From Vitis vinifera (Eukaryota > Streptophyta > Magnoliopsida > Vitales > Vitaceae): DNA of 64,000 nucleotides. A program made the position numbers and the translations under genes. Each line of letters starts with the position of its first letter. Position 1 is the stretch's first letter. Shown in pieces: positions 48,541-61,149 of this stretch. The stretch lies in assembly GCF_030704535.1 (NCBI RefSeq), contig NC_081810.1, forward strand, positions 3,277,501-3,341,500. The letters run 5' to 3'. A model generated the notes under the pieces. It did no database searches. It worked only from the letters and a program-made list of their open reading frames with translations, and was not told the origin of the DNA.

Positions 48541-50270
48541 CTTTATTGGTTCCCCTCCCTTCAACGCTAACGTGCATCATGGCGAGATTTCGGATCCAAA
48601 TTGTAGCGAAGAAGATAATGCCAGCCAGGTACTGTACTACTCTTATATTTAATTTTAGTTCAATCCGACAGCAAACAGTGACGATATTAGAAGACTGGTT
48701 GGTGGGCGGCTTAACAAATCAGTCTCTAGTATCCATTTCGCCACCTCCAATTAAGGGTTAGTCAGAGGATCAGAGCTCTGCACCTCATTCGTTAGTTGAA
48801 TGGCAATAAATTGGGAGTATTGATACCAATATGGTTGAGGTTGACTGGTAGATGGAGCTATGAATGACCAAGGGAAGGTTGTTGTACTCTATGTTTCTAA
48901 AGATATATACCTTCTGCTTGCCGATATAGATCCACTCCTTGTTGCACAGCCCCTCTCCTCAGTCCTCCCATGGATCCGCCACCGCCCCAAACACCGCTGC
49001 TCTCGCCTGCTCCTTCTGGTGGACTCCTGGAGTCATGGTAATTAACATATTTTTCTCTTCATTTGTCTTCTTTTGGGGTTCATGGTTATGGAGCAATGAA
49101 GCTAGAATTCATCATTTTCTTGCACTTACTTGTGGACTGGCTTCCCTTTTTGCAGCTTGTGGTTCTTGTGCTGCTGTGGCCTGTTTGGAAGCTGCTGCCC
49201 TCCACTGTTTGAGCCGGGGCCTCCACCTCCCTAAATTTTCTTACTTTCTTTTTGCTTTTATCTATTTGTCTGATTGTGGATGTATAAGGAAAATGAGAAA
49301 CAGTGTTGATTGGAATTTTTCCGTTTCAACTTTTTTTTTTTTTTTGTACCAGTAATGAATTTCATCATTTGTTTTCCATCTTTTGAAGAAAAATTAGCAT
49401 ATTGGAATCATGTATTATTCACTTTCAGATTCTCTGGGAATGTGACATTCTGTATGAAAAAGAAAAAGGGAAGGAAAATTAGCAAGATCTCACTTCATTA
49501 TCGGCCAGAAAAGAAAACTAAGAACAGAGACAAAATTTCTTTCATTGTTTGGTGGCAGAAATTTGACCATTTGCATAATTCAAAGAAAAATAGTAACTTG
49601 ACAAAGAAGTGAAGCATGAGTCAGTTTTGATTCTTGAAAATGAATTTGTAAGAAGAGGCTTGAGAATCTGAAAATTCTTTTCATAAGAACTACAAAAATG
49701 ATATACCTGAAAATGATGGGTACGGCAATTCATCCATTACAAACCAAATAGTAGATGATACAGAGTGTTAGCATCAAACACTTCGTCTCTTCTATTAATC
49801 TCTAAATCACATGAAAGCATCGGGGACGAAAGAAAAATAAATGCAATCAAATCATACCAACATGTCTCTTAAAATTTGGAATCTAAGAGTTGATCATGAT
49901 GAATCTCCACTTCCACCCCGTTCCGTTCCGTCCCATCTAAATTTTTCATTGGGGCGAGGGGATTCCTGCTGAATCCACCCACTGCAACCCCTAAATCTTG
50001 CTCCTGTTTGGGCCCGAATGGGCCTTAATTTTACAAAATGAGAACCAATCCGTTGAAAAGCAGATTCCAACCATTCCGGCCCACGGCCCAAACAACCCTC
50101 TTTTAAAACGCATCGTTTTGGTGGAAACCCATTCCATCACCTCCCGGCGCACGTTAGCACGGACGGGCCAAGCTCACATTCCCCCAATTTAAACCGGGCA
50201 GACGGCCGCATGGAAGCTTCACTGCAGAGCGAAGCAGAGAGCGAGTACGGTCGCCGGAAATAGAGTGACC
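48541..50270. other. Possible unrecognised transcript, then promoter of the exosome gene
   Basis: An ATG at 48579 opens MARFRIQIVAKKIMPAR and meets a GT donor-like site (CCAGGTACTG), and the stretch 48860-49230 is less AT-rich with open but unrecognised frames. I found no domain and no consistent exon chain. From about 49900 the sequence is GC-richer and contains AAAACGCATCGTTTTGG near 50106, which looks like promoter and leader DNA of the next gene. Confidence 0.25.
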
Positions 50271-53200
50271 ATGGCTGGGAAGTCAGCCGCCACACCTTCA
50301 ACATACTCGCCGTCTCCGGCTCCCAAAACCAAGCGGCCCATTTTCCAAGACGTCGATTGGGTACGACCCGACGGCCGCGGCTTCCATCAGTGCAGACCCG
50401 CCTGTGAGTGATCTCAGCCTTTTTCTCGTTGTTTCCAATGTCTTGGTTTCCTTGTGTTGAACAAATTGATTGTTTTTATCGTTTTTATTGTGTGTTTTGA
50501 TGAAAAGGAAGTAAGGTTTGTGTGCGCCAATGCTGATCACATGCATGCATGTGTTTGTGCTATGAACTATTTGAAGATTGTGAAATGTGTATCCTCTTGA
50601 GTTTTTTTGGCTGATATTATCATGATTAGATGGATTATTGAATGAATGAAATTATCCTTCTGACTGAAGTCTAGCTCTATGCAGTGATACTGGGATATAT
50701 TCTAAACCCTGCTCTATTTTTCCCCTGATTTTCAATTGCACCATCCATTTGTATATATGGGTTTGGTGAAAAATTATAATTGATGTGCAGGCAAGGTGTA
50801 CGACAATTTGTAAGGTGGTTGATATTTCAAGCATTTGGTTTGGCTTGATTTGGTTGATGTGTATTCTCAATAACCCCTTTTATTTTGGGGATATATATAT
50901 TGCTTAAATGAGAATTTTGCATTAGGGATTGATGCCATATTTTTAGTTACATCTCCTTATGGGTACAGATGATCTACTATTGAAGAAAGAGAAGAAAGAG
51001 AGAAGTAAAATGGAATTCCACTAGATGGTAACCATTTTCAGTTTTCTATAACATGAGGTGGAAAAGAAAGTTGTTTCTTTTTTATTCCTGATGCTGTGGA
51101 TCAGGAGCATTCTTCCTGTTCTGTAGCTTGCCATTTGTTGGAAAAGTTGCTTTTCCTTACCTTCTTCCAGCTTTGGCAATGGTTTACTCTTTTCAGTGGG
51201 AAGTTTTCTTCTGTTCTTTTCATAATTGTCAGTTTAGGAAGTTGAAGAAGGGAATAGCATGGAAAATGGGAGCAAAAATGTTATTCAAAGAAAATGTGGA
51301 GAATACAAAGCCCATTTGGAATCAAATGTTAAACTTATTGAAGAACTTTGGTGTCATATACTGGAGGTTTCTTAAGGAACACCAAAATAAGAACTTGGGG
51401 GAAAACTAATGAGATTTATGAGGGTCTCAATCATCATGTGAAAATGGATTAAGGAACATTTAAAAGAGAGATATTCATGGGTGATGTGTTTCTCATAGAT
51501 TTCCCTATCAATGTCAAGAGTTTCTAGAATGTTTTCGAAAGGTTTTTTGAAAGTTATGGTTCCTTTAGGTGGAGTTTTCTCTCATTTTTAAGGGATTTTG
51601 TTTTCAGAGATTGGTGCTGTTCCCACCTTTATCACAGTTAGATTTTTCCTGCTTGATAAGGATGATAAATCTTCAAATTAGAGTCACATGTCCCCTTATG
51701 GATGAATCATTTAGTTTTTTATTTGAAGGTGTTTTAAGGCATGGGTGGGGCAACTTCACCTCCATGCCGAATATGGACTTCCACACTGTTACTGCTTGGC
51801 TCTTTTTGCACTGAATGTGGGTTACTCATTTTTGGATTTTGTTTCAAGGATGGACCTAGTTTTTAGGTAGCAAACCTGGCAGATACAAATTCCCATTGTT
51901 AAGTGAAAATGGGTTTGATACCTGTGTGAGTATGTAGATTGATTATAGTTTGCTTCTGATGGTTACAGCTAACTAACATGTATGGCCAATTACGTAAAAG
52001 AAGTTAGGCTCCTGAGTAAGCAGAACAGAAACAAGAAATTTATGTTGGTGATCCACAAAGTCAGGATGAGACTTTGTTGACTTGGGATAAGTTGTAAAAA
52101 TTACATAAATTCCTCATAGGTGAGTTTGAATATTTCATTTCTTATCACAATAAGCCTATAGATCCAATCAGTAGGATTATTAAGTAATAACAAGTGAGTA
52201 TTGGAAGAAATGTTTCTATTTTGTGGGAATCCGGGATCTATGCATACATGGACAGATATGTATGCCCATAGGCAAACATTCACAATTAGCCTCTTTTGGG
52301 CTTACACAATAAAATGGGGAAATAAATATGCAGTGAAGCTCGAACACATGATCTCCCATCAAACAAGGCTTTGATACCATGTTAAATAACCAATTTTCCT
52401 AAAAGTTTAAGTTTATAGGATTTGGGTTCACAATTTATATGATGCTCTTTAACAATATTCAAACTGCCTGGTTGCATTCTGAACCTTGAGACATTAATCT
52501 GGGAACTTCCACGTCACAATCTAGTTATTGAAGTCATCACTCTTCCCCCTCATTTCAGTTGGATTAGAATATTTTCCTTTTTTTCCTCTTTTCTGCAGCT
52601 CATCTTAGTCCTATAGCACTTGAACTTATAAGCATCTGCATGCTCAGATATTTTGATTATATTGTTCTGGTATCCTGTGGTTGGTATCTTAGCATAAGTG
52701 AAATATAAAGTGCTTGGAGATTTACTGCCAGTACTCTATGTAAGTTAAATGGCTGCCTAAATTGCAAACACTTCAAAGGCACTCTGGACTTTAGACTTTT
52801 AAAATTTGGCACTTCTCACTCTTGTTGTATAGCCTTCTCTTCTTTTGTATTCCTATGCTATTCCCCAATGTTATTACCATTTTATGGTCCCAAGGTTTAA
52901 AGTGTTCTGCTGTCTAATTTTCAGCATTATTGTGTCATATGTTGTGGAAAAGTATAAACTTTCTTGAAGGTTCTTGCTTTCTGTCTTCATTTGTTTGGGT
53001 TTTGAAGCTGGTGGTTGTTTGCAAATTTTAGGTGATGAGGAAAGGTGTGAAACCCTTTTTATTTCTTTGATATGATTTTGGAATTTTGTTGGTTCTTATG
53101 CTCTATACATTCATAGGATTTATTTATTTATTTTGTTTTTTTTTTTGTATTTGTTGAACACAAGTAGGACTTGTCTTTGTCAAAATTGTTTTGGTTTTTG

Positions 53201-56200
53201 ACATGTTACTTTTGGGTTTCTATGAGCTCATGGCTATGTATTAGACAGTCAATACCTGCCTGCTCAGCAGAAAATCTTCAGATCAAGTTCTCTGTGTCTT
53301 GGGCTGGGCTAAAATTGATCAAAGTTTTGAGCTTGAAGTTCTATTTAGGCTGAGAGCTTGAGGTGGGGTTAATCAGTGCTATAGTTCACAAATTTAAGCG
53401 TAGCATACAGCTTGGGAAAAAGTGACAGAGCCTTGTGGTCTTGAGGTCAGTGACCCATTGTGACAATGCTCTTAATCAGGTAGAAGTGTCACCAAAAAAC
53501 ATGCCTGCTGACCATCCAACATAGAATAGGCATTTTAGCTTCTATTTGTTTGCTTTCTCATGTTCTGTGAAACACCTTTTATTTCATTTCATTATCACAA
53601 TTGTGTGAATTGATGATATTTTGGTTCTACTTGTACTTGTTATTGTTCTTTAGGCTTTTGTTTCTTATTGTATTATTGTGTTATTTGTTATTCAATTGGG
53701 CCTTCCTTGCTAGTCATACTGTACAAGGCTAGAGAGAACCTTTACTGAAAAGGTGATATCTGAACTTTTACTTGGTTGCGCACATGGATCCTGTCAAGTA
53801 TCTAGGAACTTCTGTGCATATGTGCATTTTGCTTTACTATGATTTGTAATTGCATTATAGAGTGCAATTATGATTTGCATTGAAGAAACGATAAGTTGTT
53901 GGTGGCTTGCAGTTCTGAAGACTGGTGCTGTGAATGCTGCATCAGGATCTGCTTATGCAGAGTTTGGAAATACCAAGGTCATTGTGTCTGTGTGAGTATT
54001 TCTTTTTCTTTATTAAGAGCCCATTTCACTTTGATTTTTTATTATTTTATTATTTTTATTTGCAGGATAGATTCTGGAAATGGACCCATGACCTTGCTCA
54101 AAATTTTCATCTATGATTTCATAGTGTTATGTTCCTTCATTTCACGTTTCTGGTTTCATTTCATTATCATGAAAGTACTTTTAATGGACCTGCTCAATTG
54201 GTTTGTATTTTTATTTTGGATGCAAGGAGCCCTCTTATTCACTTTTGTGGTGCCTTAATGTGCATTTTCCCAATTTATGAAATGAGAAGGATGCTAAATA
54301 CTTGCAGTGTGGACTACGCTAATTCAAAAATTACAATATGAAATTTGGGTGGAAGTGAGGGCTCATAGTTACCATTTGACATATTTAACACAATTTCACC
54401 CTTTTTACATATTTCCTTAAAAATTGCCTAGTAAATGGATGAAAATAGAATATTACAAAAGGCAAGTGGATAAGTACAGACGCCAGGAGGGCTTGAGAAA
54501 ATCCCACTTCAAAACTGAGCTTGCATATCTATCAATCCATGTATGGTCAGTTATCTTTATTATCCTTATATTTGATTTGCTCACAGTAGACAGATTTGAT
54601 CATCATTTTTATGCCTAAGCTACTTTCGCTATATTCAACTATCCTCTCATGGATCCCTTTTTGTTGTTGCCTTGGTGTTTGCCATCTATTTTTGAATGTC
54701 TAAAATTGTTTTACGAAAAGATTTACTTGTTCATATGCATGATATGAATTTTCCTATTCCTGGGTGCTTTAGTCCTTTTAGTTGTCTTTTTTTTCTTTCT
54801 AATACTATTTTTCTTTTTAGTCTTTTGTAGAATGCTTCTGAGATTTTCTCTCAAAGCATGTAAACACCAACAAATCTCTTACTTTTCTTTTGTATAATAA
54901 CAATTTGTTGTCATCGTGTTTCTGTCCAGGTTCGGGCCAAGAGAAAGTAAGAAAGCAATGGCATACAGTGGTACAGGGCGCCTGAATTGTAATGTCAGCT
55001 ATACTACTTTTGCCATGCCAATTCGTGGACAGGTAAATTTGACAATCATCTAAATGAATTTTGTAGCTCCTTTCTGTCTGTAAATGCTTTTTTAATCTCT
55101 ACATCTAATATTTGAAGTCCTGCTGTTTTAGGGATCAGATCACAAAGGGTATTCCTCAATGCTTCATAAAGCTTTGGAGGGCGCCATAATAGTGGAGAGT
55201 TTCCCCAAGACAACGGTGGATGTTTTTGCATTGGTGCTGGAATCTGGTGGCAGTGAGTCCAATGTTTTTCTGGTTTTAACATTCAACACTGAGTTTATTT
55301 AGTAGTTGACTTTCTATGCTTAGAAATTTACGTTTTATTAGAAAAATAAATAGATAATAGCCTTCATACTGGAAAATCTTGGCATTATTTTATATTTTAG
55401 ACCACTTTTCCTTAAGTTCAAGTTTTTTTCTCCTATTATTGTTTCCTTAATCACTTACATGTTGTTTTACCAACATGTAGCTATACTTTCATTCAGATTT
55501 TTGCAACTTGCAAGCTCATTATAGCTTCAACTTCTTAAAAGTGTTGTTCAGCTCTAACAGCTTGGTTTATTGCAACTGTCAGCCTCCCTGTTTTTTCTTC
55601 TCTCCTTTTCCTTAAAAGAAAAGACAACAACAGAAGAAGAACAATAAGAAGAAGAAGAATTCTAATACTAAATAATTAACCTTTTTCTTCTTCTGGTTGT
55701 CTGACTTATCTTTTCATCCTTAATTTTGTAAAAATATCGAAGTCTTCAACCTTTTAATGGACTAAATTACCATCCTGGACTTGGATTTTGATTTATGAAT
55801 TAGGATTGTTATCCTCAGTTAATTATAATGTATCAAACAAGACAAGATTAATCATTTTCTTTGAATGAGAAATTAGTCTACAAAATAGAATTGACCATCT
55901 TCTGCTCCATCTTGTATAATAATATTATTCTAGGCCAGGCATTAATCTTGATCTTGAGTATATCAGTGACCTGTATAATTTGTGAATGTAGGTGATCTTC
56001 CTGTTGTGATATCATGTGCTAGTCTTGCCTTGGCAGATGCTGGGATTATGATGTATGACCTGGTTGCCTCAGTTTCTGTGGTATGCGCACACATGCTGAT
56101 GCACATCAGTTCTCACTTTCCTTATTTGAGATAAGTTATATGGAGTAAGCTCCATATGCATATAAACAGTCATTCACCAACATTCTTTGCTTTTAAAGTC

Positions 56201-58198
56201 TTCCATTTTACTCAAGTTCGGTTGTTTGTTTTATCATATGAATGATTTAAAGAACACTGGTGTTTTGATGTATAATTTTTTCTAAGGAAAAAAGTCTTAA
56301 TAATTTTTGGAGAAAATTTTTTAGTGTAAATAGCCATTTTATACGATGCAGTTAGAGATGATCATTCCTTTTTTATGAACCTTTCCAGTGCTCTACCTGC
56401 CTTTTCTTGTACCTACCAATTTCAGAGGGAGCACTCAGGATTTCAACCCTGTTATTGAGGATAGTAGCTCTTTATCCTGCCAACATTTCCATTATATTTA
56501 CATTCACCATTTTTATCTCCAATTTCTGCTTCCGAAACTAGTAACTATCCTTAGGAGGTGACATCCATGTACTGCACAATGGTCATATGTTTCACAATTT
56601 TGTAATTTCAACTTACAATTTCTTGACTGACATTGCAAGTCTGAACCTGTTGTTTGTTTTGTCAAGAAAGGAATTGGAGAAAAGAAGCTCAGAGAGGAGG
56701 AATATTAGATTGGTTAACTATTGTTTTTGGCTATACTTGTTTTTTAATATGGGGCAGTTCAATTTGAAAATCAAATGGCTCAAAGAAATTAACCACAATT
56801 GATAACTCTCTATCACATGGCAAAAATATAAAAAATAAAAATAAAATAAAAAGAAAGAAAGGAGGATTTTTCTGAAGACAACTAAAAAGACAAAACAATG
56901 CCAGTTTCATGGGCTGCCATTGACACGGATCCATGACTGCGCTATGAACTTGTCTTGTTTAAACTAAGACAAATATGTTTCCAAAGAACTTGCTCATCTT
57001 TGTCCCTTTCGTTGATTTCTCACACCTTTTATTTTTTTGTGCCCAGTCTTGTCTTGGTAAGAACCTTGTCATCGACCCTATTTTGGAAGAGGAAAGCTAT
57101 CAAGATGGGAGCCTACTGATTACTTGTATGCCTTCTCGTAACGAGGTCACTCAACTGACTGTCAATGGAGAGTGGTCAACCCCAAGGGTTCATGAGGTAA
57201 GGCTATCACAGTCATCTTTTCTTATAAAATATGTTGGTTTGCTGAATGTCTTACAGTTCTGGACATTTGCTTCCTGTGAGTAAGAATGTAATAAGCAGCA
57301 TATTTGCACACATGCAATGTTCTTTAAGTTTGGAGTTGGCACATATGTCTTGCATATTTACTCGAGTGCCTTTAGATCAGGCATTATCCCCTGTTGGCTT
57401 AAATTGTCAAGTGAAATTGCTGCAGCCCAGTGACAGCCTCTAGACCAATTTAATCATTCAGCTTACCTTAGCCCAAAATTAATGCAGGAAGTTACTTTTT
57501 TCCTCTTTAGATGGTGTCAGAATCTCACTGGTTTGGTAGACAACAGAGTAACTTGAAGTGAGGTTAAGATCCATGACTGGATTGGAAGAAAACAGGTCCA
57601 GGAGGAGTTTCCTTTTAGTCTTTTTAGTTTGCTTTGGGGATAGAAAACACAGTTTATTATTTACCAACATGTTAGATAAACAGATGTTTGGTGCCAGTTG
57701 TTAATATGGCTGCCGATGGGGCAGGTTAGGATGAGTTAAGGGCAACCCAAGTTCAATCCAACCTCCACCTTGCCCAAAGCCAGGCCCCAATTGGGTTCAG
57801 CCTGAGCTCAAACGTTTGAGCTTAGGTTGAGTTGGGGCAACCTACTTTATTCCTACACTGGGCTGTAGTAATCTAACCTTGCAAGCAAATGTTATTTAGG
57901 GTTTATGATGATTTACAGTGACTTAAGTGCTGTAACAAGGACATGTGCACGTAGGACTTCTCTCCCAATTACTTGCATCCCCATAATTTTGAAATAGTTT
58001 GTCTGGATACATATTGTTATCAAAGGTTATATACATAATATAAAATGGTAATGCAGAATGATATAAATTTGCTTGTGGCTCATAGAACTAATATGCCTTA
58101 TTGAACAGGCAATGCAGATCTGTCTCGAAGCTTGCTCAAAGCTTGCCAAGATCATAAGGTCATGTTTGAAAGAAACGGCTTCTGCTCCAAAGGATTAG
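50271..58198 (+). CDS. RRP41L: Exosome core subunit, RRP41-like/MTR3 (RNase PH fold)
   Basis: A subunit of the nine-part RNA exosome ring, which threads RNA for 3'-5' decay and processing in nucleus and cytoplasm. Seven exons: 50271-50403, 53913-53991, 54930-55032, 55132-55252, 55992-56080, 57047-57196, 58109-58198; total 254 residues in one frame, with GT..AG ends. The N-terminus is variable (MAGKSAATPSTYSPSPAPK), then DWVRPDGRG opens the RNase PH domain, followed by TGAVNAASGSAYAEFGNTK and FGPRES. The second half has ISCASLALADAGI and a nucleotide-fold strand before the C-terminal helix EACSKLAKII. Plant ring subunits of this group are mostly non-catalytic. The name rests on memory of Arabidopsis At4g27490; RRP41 itself or RRP46 are less likely. 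AATAAA lies at 58236-58241. Intron 1 is 3.5 kb and holds a small LTR relic. Confidence 0.88.
52368..52454 (-). mobile_element. Small LTR with methionine-tRNA primer site (SMART/TRIM type)
   Basis: On the minus strand a 75-bp segment that starts TGTTAAAGAGC and ends GTTATTTAACA (positions 52454-52380) is followed directly by TGGTATCAAAGC (52379-52368), one base off the usual plant initiator-tRNA primer site. TG..CA ends next to a primer site mark the LTR end of a very short LTR element. It lies in intron 1 of the exosome gene, antisense to it. No second LTR was seen. Confidence 0.6.
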
Positions 58199-58241
58199 AA
58201 AGAAAGTATATATTCCTTCTTCCTCTCTCTCCCCCAATAAA

Positions 58242-61149
58242 TTATTCAAGTCTCGTTAAAACCTTTTTGTGGAGTTGGACTGAATTTTGCTTTATTCTCC
58301 CTTAAATGTCAGTCTCTGCTCTGCTTTGAGTTGCCAGTTTATTTGTTTCATTTGAATTAGGAGACTTCACAGCAAAATAGAAAAGAACATAAGGATAGTC
58401 CACGTATTATTTCTTCTTGTGTTATGGAGGTTACAGAATGCAACACCACCTCATCAATGGTGCAAATCTCACATGTCAATTACAAAGCTCTCTATCTGGT
58501 GTTGCAGATAGATACATTATTTTGAAAACCAATCCCATACTTGTTGCTGGGCGCCATGCACCCACTGACCGCTGCTGTCTCTAGTACCCTAAGGAGCTTT
58601 GAATTGCCACATCTCCCAGCCAGGCCTGGGTCTCTTATTTTTAGTTTCAGTTTCCTTTTCTTTTTCCTGTTTGGGCTGAGTAAATGGAAATGTTGTTGAA
58701 TTGATTTTCTTGGATGATAAATTGCTTCTAGCTGTTGGATCATTTGGTAACTAGAGTCAATTCTTTGATGAATGATTATTATGATTATTATAAGTGATGC
58801 TCCATACAATTTGATCCAACTTTGGCCTTGAGTCTCTTTTGATCGTCATCATCCATGAAATAACTGTTCACAACCCAGGACCCAGTATTTTATTTTATGG
58901 TCAAACCAATAGCTGTTCATATTTTAAAATTTTCTTGTGAGGTGGAATGCTTGTATTGCGTCATAGGACGTTATTTAACTTGAAAAATCAGTCCCTTAAG
59001 ATGGGTAAGGCGGTACAAATTTTACCAAACCTATCTAGGAAGAAATCTTCATGTTTGACCAATTGACCCTCTTTTTAAGGCCCATTATGCCGTGGAATTG
59101 CCCTGTTTTTCTGATGTGGAAAACATTTAGAAAGGTCTGTATATTTTTGGCCTTTTGATGTGCGGAAGGGCCACTTATAGAATGAATGAATTCAATGTTG
59201 GCCTTTGCGCGTTGGGTCTGAATAATCAGCTGAGTCAGAAGCTGAAAAGTCCTTGAGGCCCAGCCCATTGTTGGATCTGTCCCAGTGGTTCGACACTCAT
59301 TGTGTTGAGGTCACTAGTTGTAAGTTGTAACAAGCTTCACACTAAACCTTTAGTTTGGATTAATAGTGATACTCAGAGCCCCTCTTTTCTGGCTTTTACT
59401 TTCCTTCTTTCTTTCAAAAACTGCTTTTACACAAGATTTATTCTAAAATTTCAACTTTGCAGGAACCCCTTTCATCAAACCATTTTTGCAAATTCAAAAT
59501 GATATAACTATCCTCTTTTTTTTTTTCTTTCTGATCTTGTTTCCTTTTACCCACATCTATATGGAAGGCTTTAACAACACAGTATCGAGACCTTTTCTGG
59601 AGGGCCGGCTAGTGGGCACTGCGCCACTATAGCCCTGAACTTGACAATATCAAGTAGAGAGTGGGATTGGGATAGAATGGTATTGAAGTCTGATCTTTGG
59701 CCAAAAGTATGTCAACGAGGACATTGGGCCCTAAGAGGGTGTATTGTAGTGTCTCACATCACCCAAAAAGTGAATGAAGAAGAGTCATACATGGAGGGCT
59801 TTCACAACACGCTATCGAGAGGTCTTTTTTTGAGGGCATAGACAAATAAAATCGGGATTGGTTGGTTAGTCGTGTGTGTGCCAGTGCAGTCATGAACCGA
59901 ATAATATTGGGTGGAGAATAGGGTTGTGATTAGAAGTCCAAGTTTAAACAAGATAATCATTTATGTAATTTATTTAGGGATAAAAAGGTGGAACATGTTT
60001 CATGATATTTGGTTATTAAGTTTCACAATTATCGTTGTGTAATCAAATTTTTCAGAGACAAATAAGTTAATTGATTATATTGCTCATCTTAGTCATAAAA
60101 CTAGTATCCAACAATATTTATTATATTCAGATATTTGTTGGGATCATGTTTAGAATTTTGTGTGAAGACAGCAGTGATTATAATGAACGTACTTTGAAAA
60201 TCTTATCCTTTCTAATGTCATTTATATTTCCTTCTGTGAAGAAAACAGAACTACAGAAGTCATGATAAAGTACAAACCCTGAATGTACGGCAGCTTCCTT
60301 TTCAAGTAAGCCACCTGCATACAGTTAAAATACAGTCCAAACAGTCGTACAAGGTTAATAATAAATGATGGGCCAGACGGCCCACTCAACACCAAGCACT
60401 ACACGTGCAGCCCAGGGCCTTGCTAATTTGGGCCCACACTCATCCATCCAGTCTGTTGTTAGCCCATTAATGAACTCCATCTGTCCTTGTCCCTCTTCCG
60501 CAATCCAATGGCTCATGGCTGAGGTCTCCATACATACCTTGTCGGTTAAGCAATTAATAATTTTGAATTACCAAATTGCCGGCGACTCTGAGAATGCCCT
60601 TGGGTTTGTCGTTATTTACGGAAAAGTCCTAGTGTCATGTGCAATGCACGGGACAGCGACGACAAATATGGGTCAAAGTCCTTGAATGCTGACCGCTTCC
60701 TTCTTCAACTCTTCAACCTTTATTTATTTATTATTGTCTCATCTGACTCTTCTCTTCAGTCTTCGGTCTTCGGTCTTCAGTCATTAACCAATTCCATTTC
60801 TTATTTTCTTTCTAATACTTTTAAGACTTTAGAGGGCTTTTGTGGAGTTGCTTCTCCAATGATGCATCCAATTACTATATTTCAAAATCATTTCTAGAAT
60901 TTTAGATACTTATTTTGTATAATTATAATTATTTATTTGATCAGATGAAAAGAGTATAATTCTTTTTTTCTTTTTTTTTGGTGTTTTTTAATACATTTTT
61001 TTTTATAAATAAAAATAATAACAACTTCCATGTAAAATATAAGAACTTCTATTAAAAAAATTATTATATTATGTTTTCCACAAATTATTATCAAATTTTT
61101 TAAAATTTAATATTATAAAAAAATATTTAATACCTTGACAAGTTAAAAT
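58242..61149. other. Intergenic DNA with a local duplication, no gene recognised
   Basis: GGAAGGCTTTAACAACACAGTATCGAGA-like sequence near 59565 recurs near 59789 (GGAGGGCTTTCACAACACGCTATCGAGA), about 224 bp apart, with further matches after each. This looks like duplicated LTR-type repeat. Between 60365 and 60690 the composition is more even, but the open frame has no recognisable product. Seven-base CTTCGGT repeats lie near 60757-60781. From 60900 the sequence is very AT-rich. Confidence 0.4.

Noticed and set aside
51128..51409. 93-codon ORF in intron 1 of the exosome gene
   Set aside because: It resembles degraded repeat DNA, but no retroelement motif could be identified, so no element was called.
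53896..54258. 120-codon plus-strand ORF at exon 2 of the exosome gene
   Set aside because: It is out of frame with the RNase PH sequence and runs into the intron.
60365..60685. 106-codon plus-strand ORF
   Set aside because: No recognisable domain or neighbouring exon; composition is consistent with chance.
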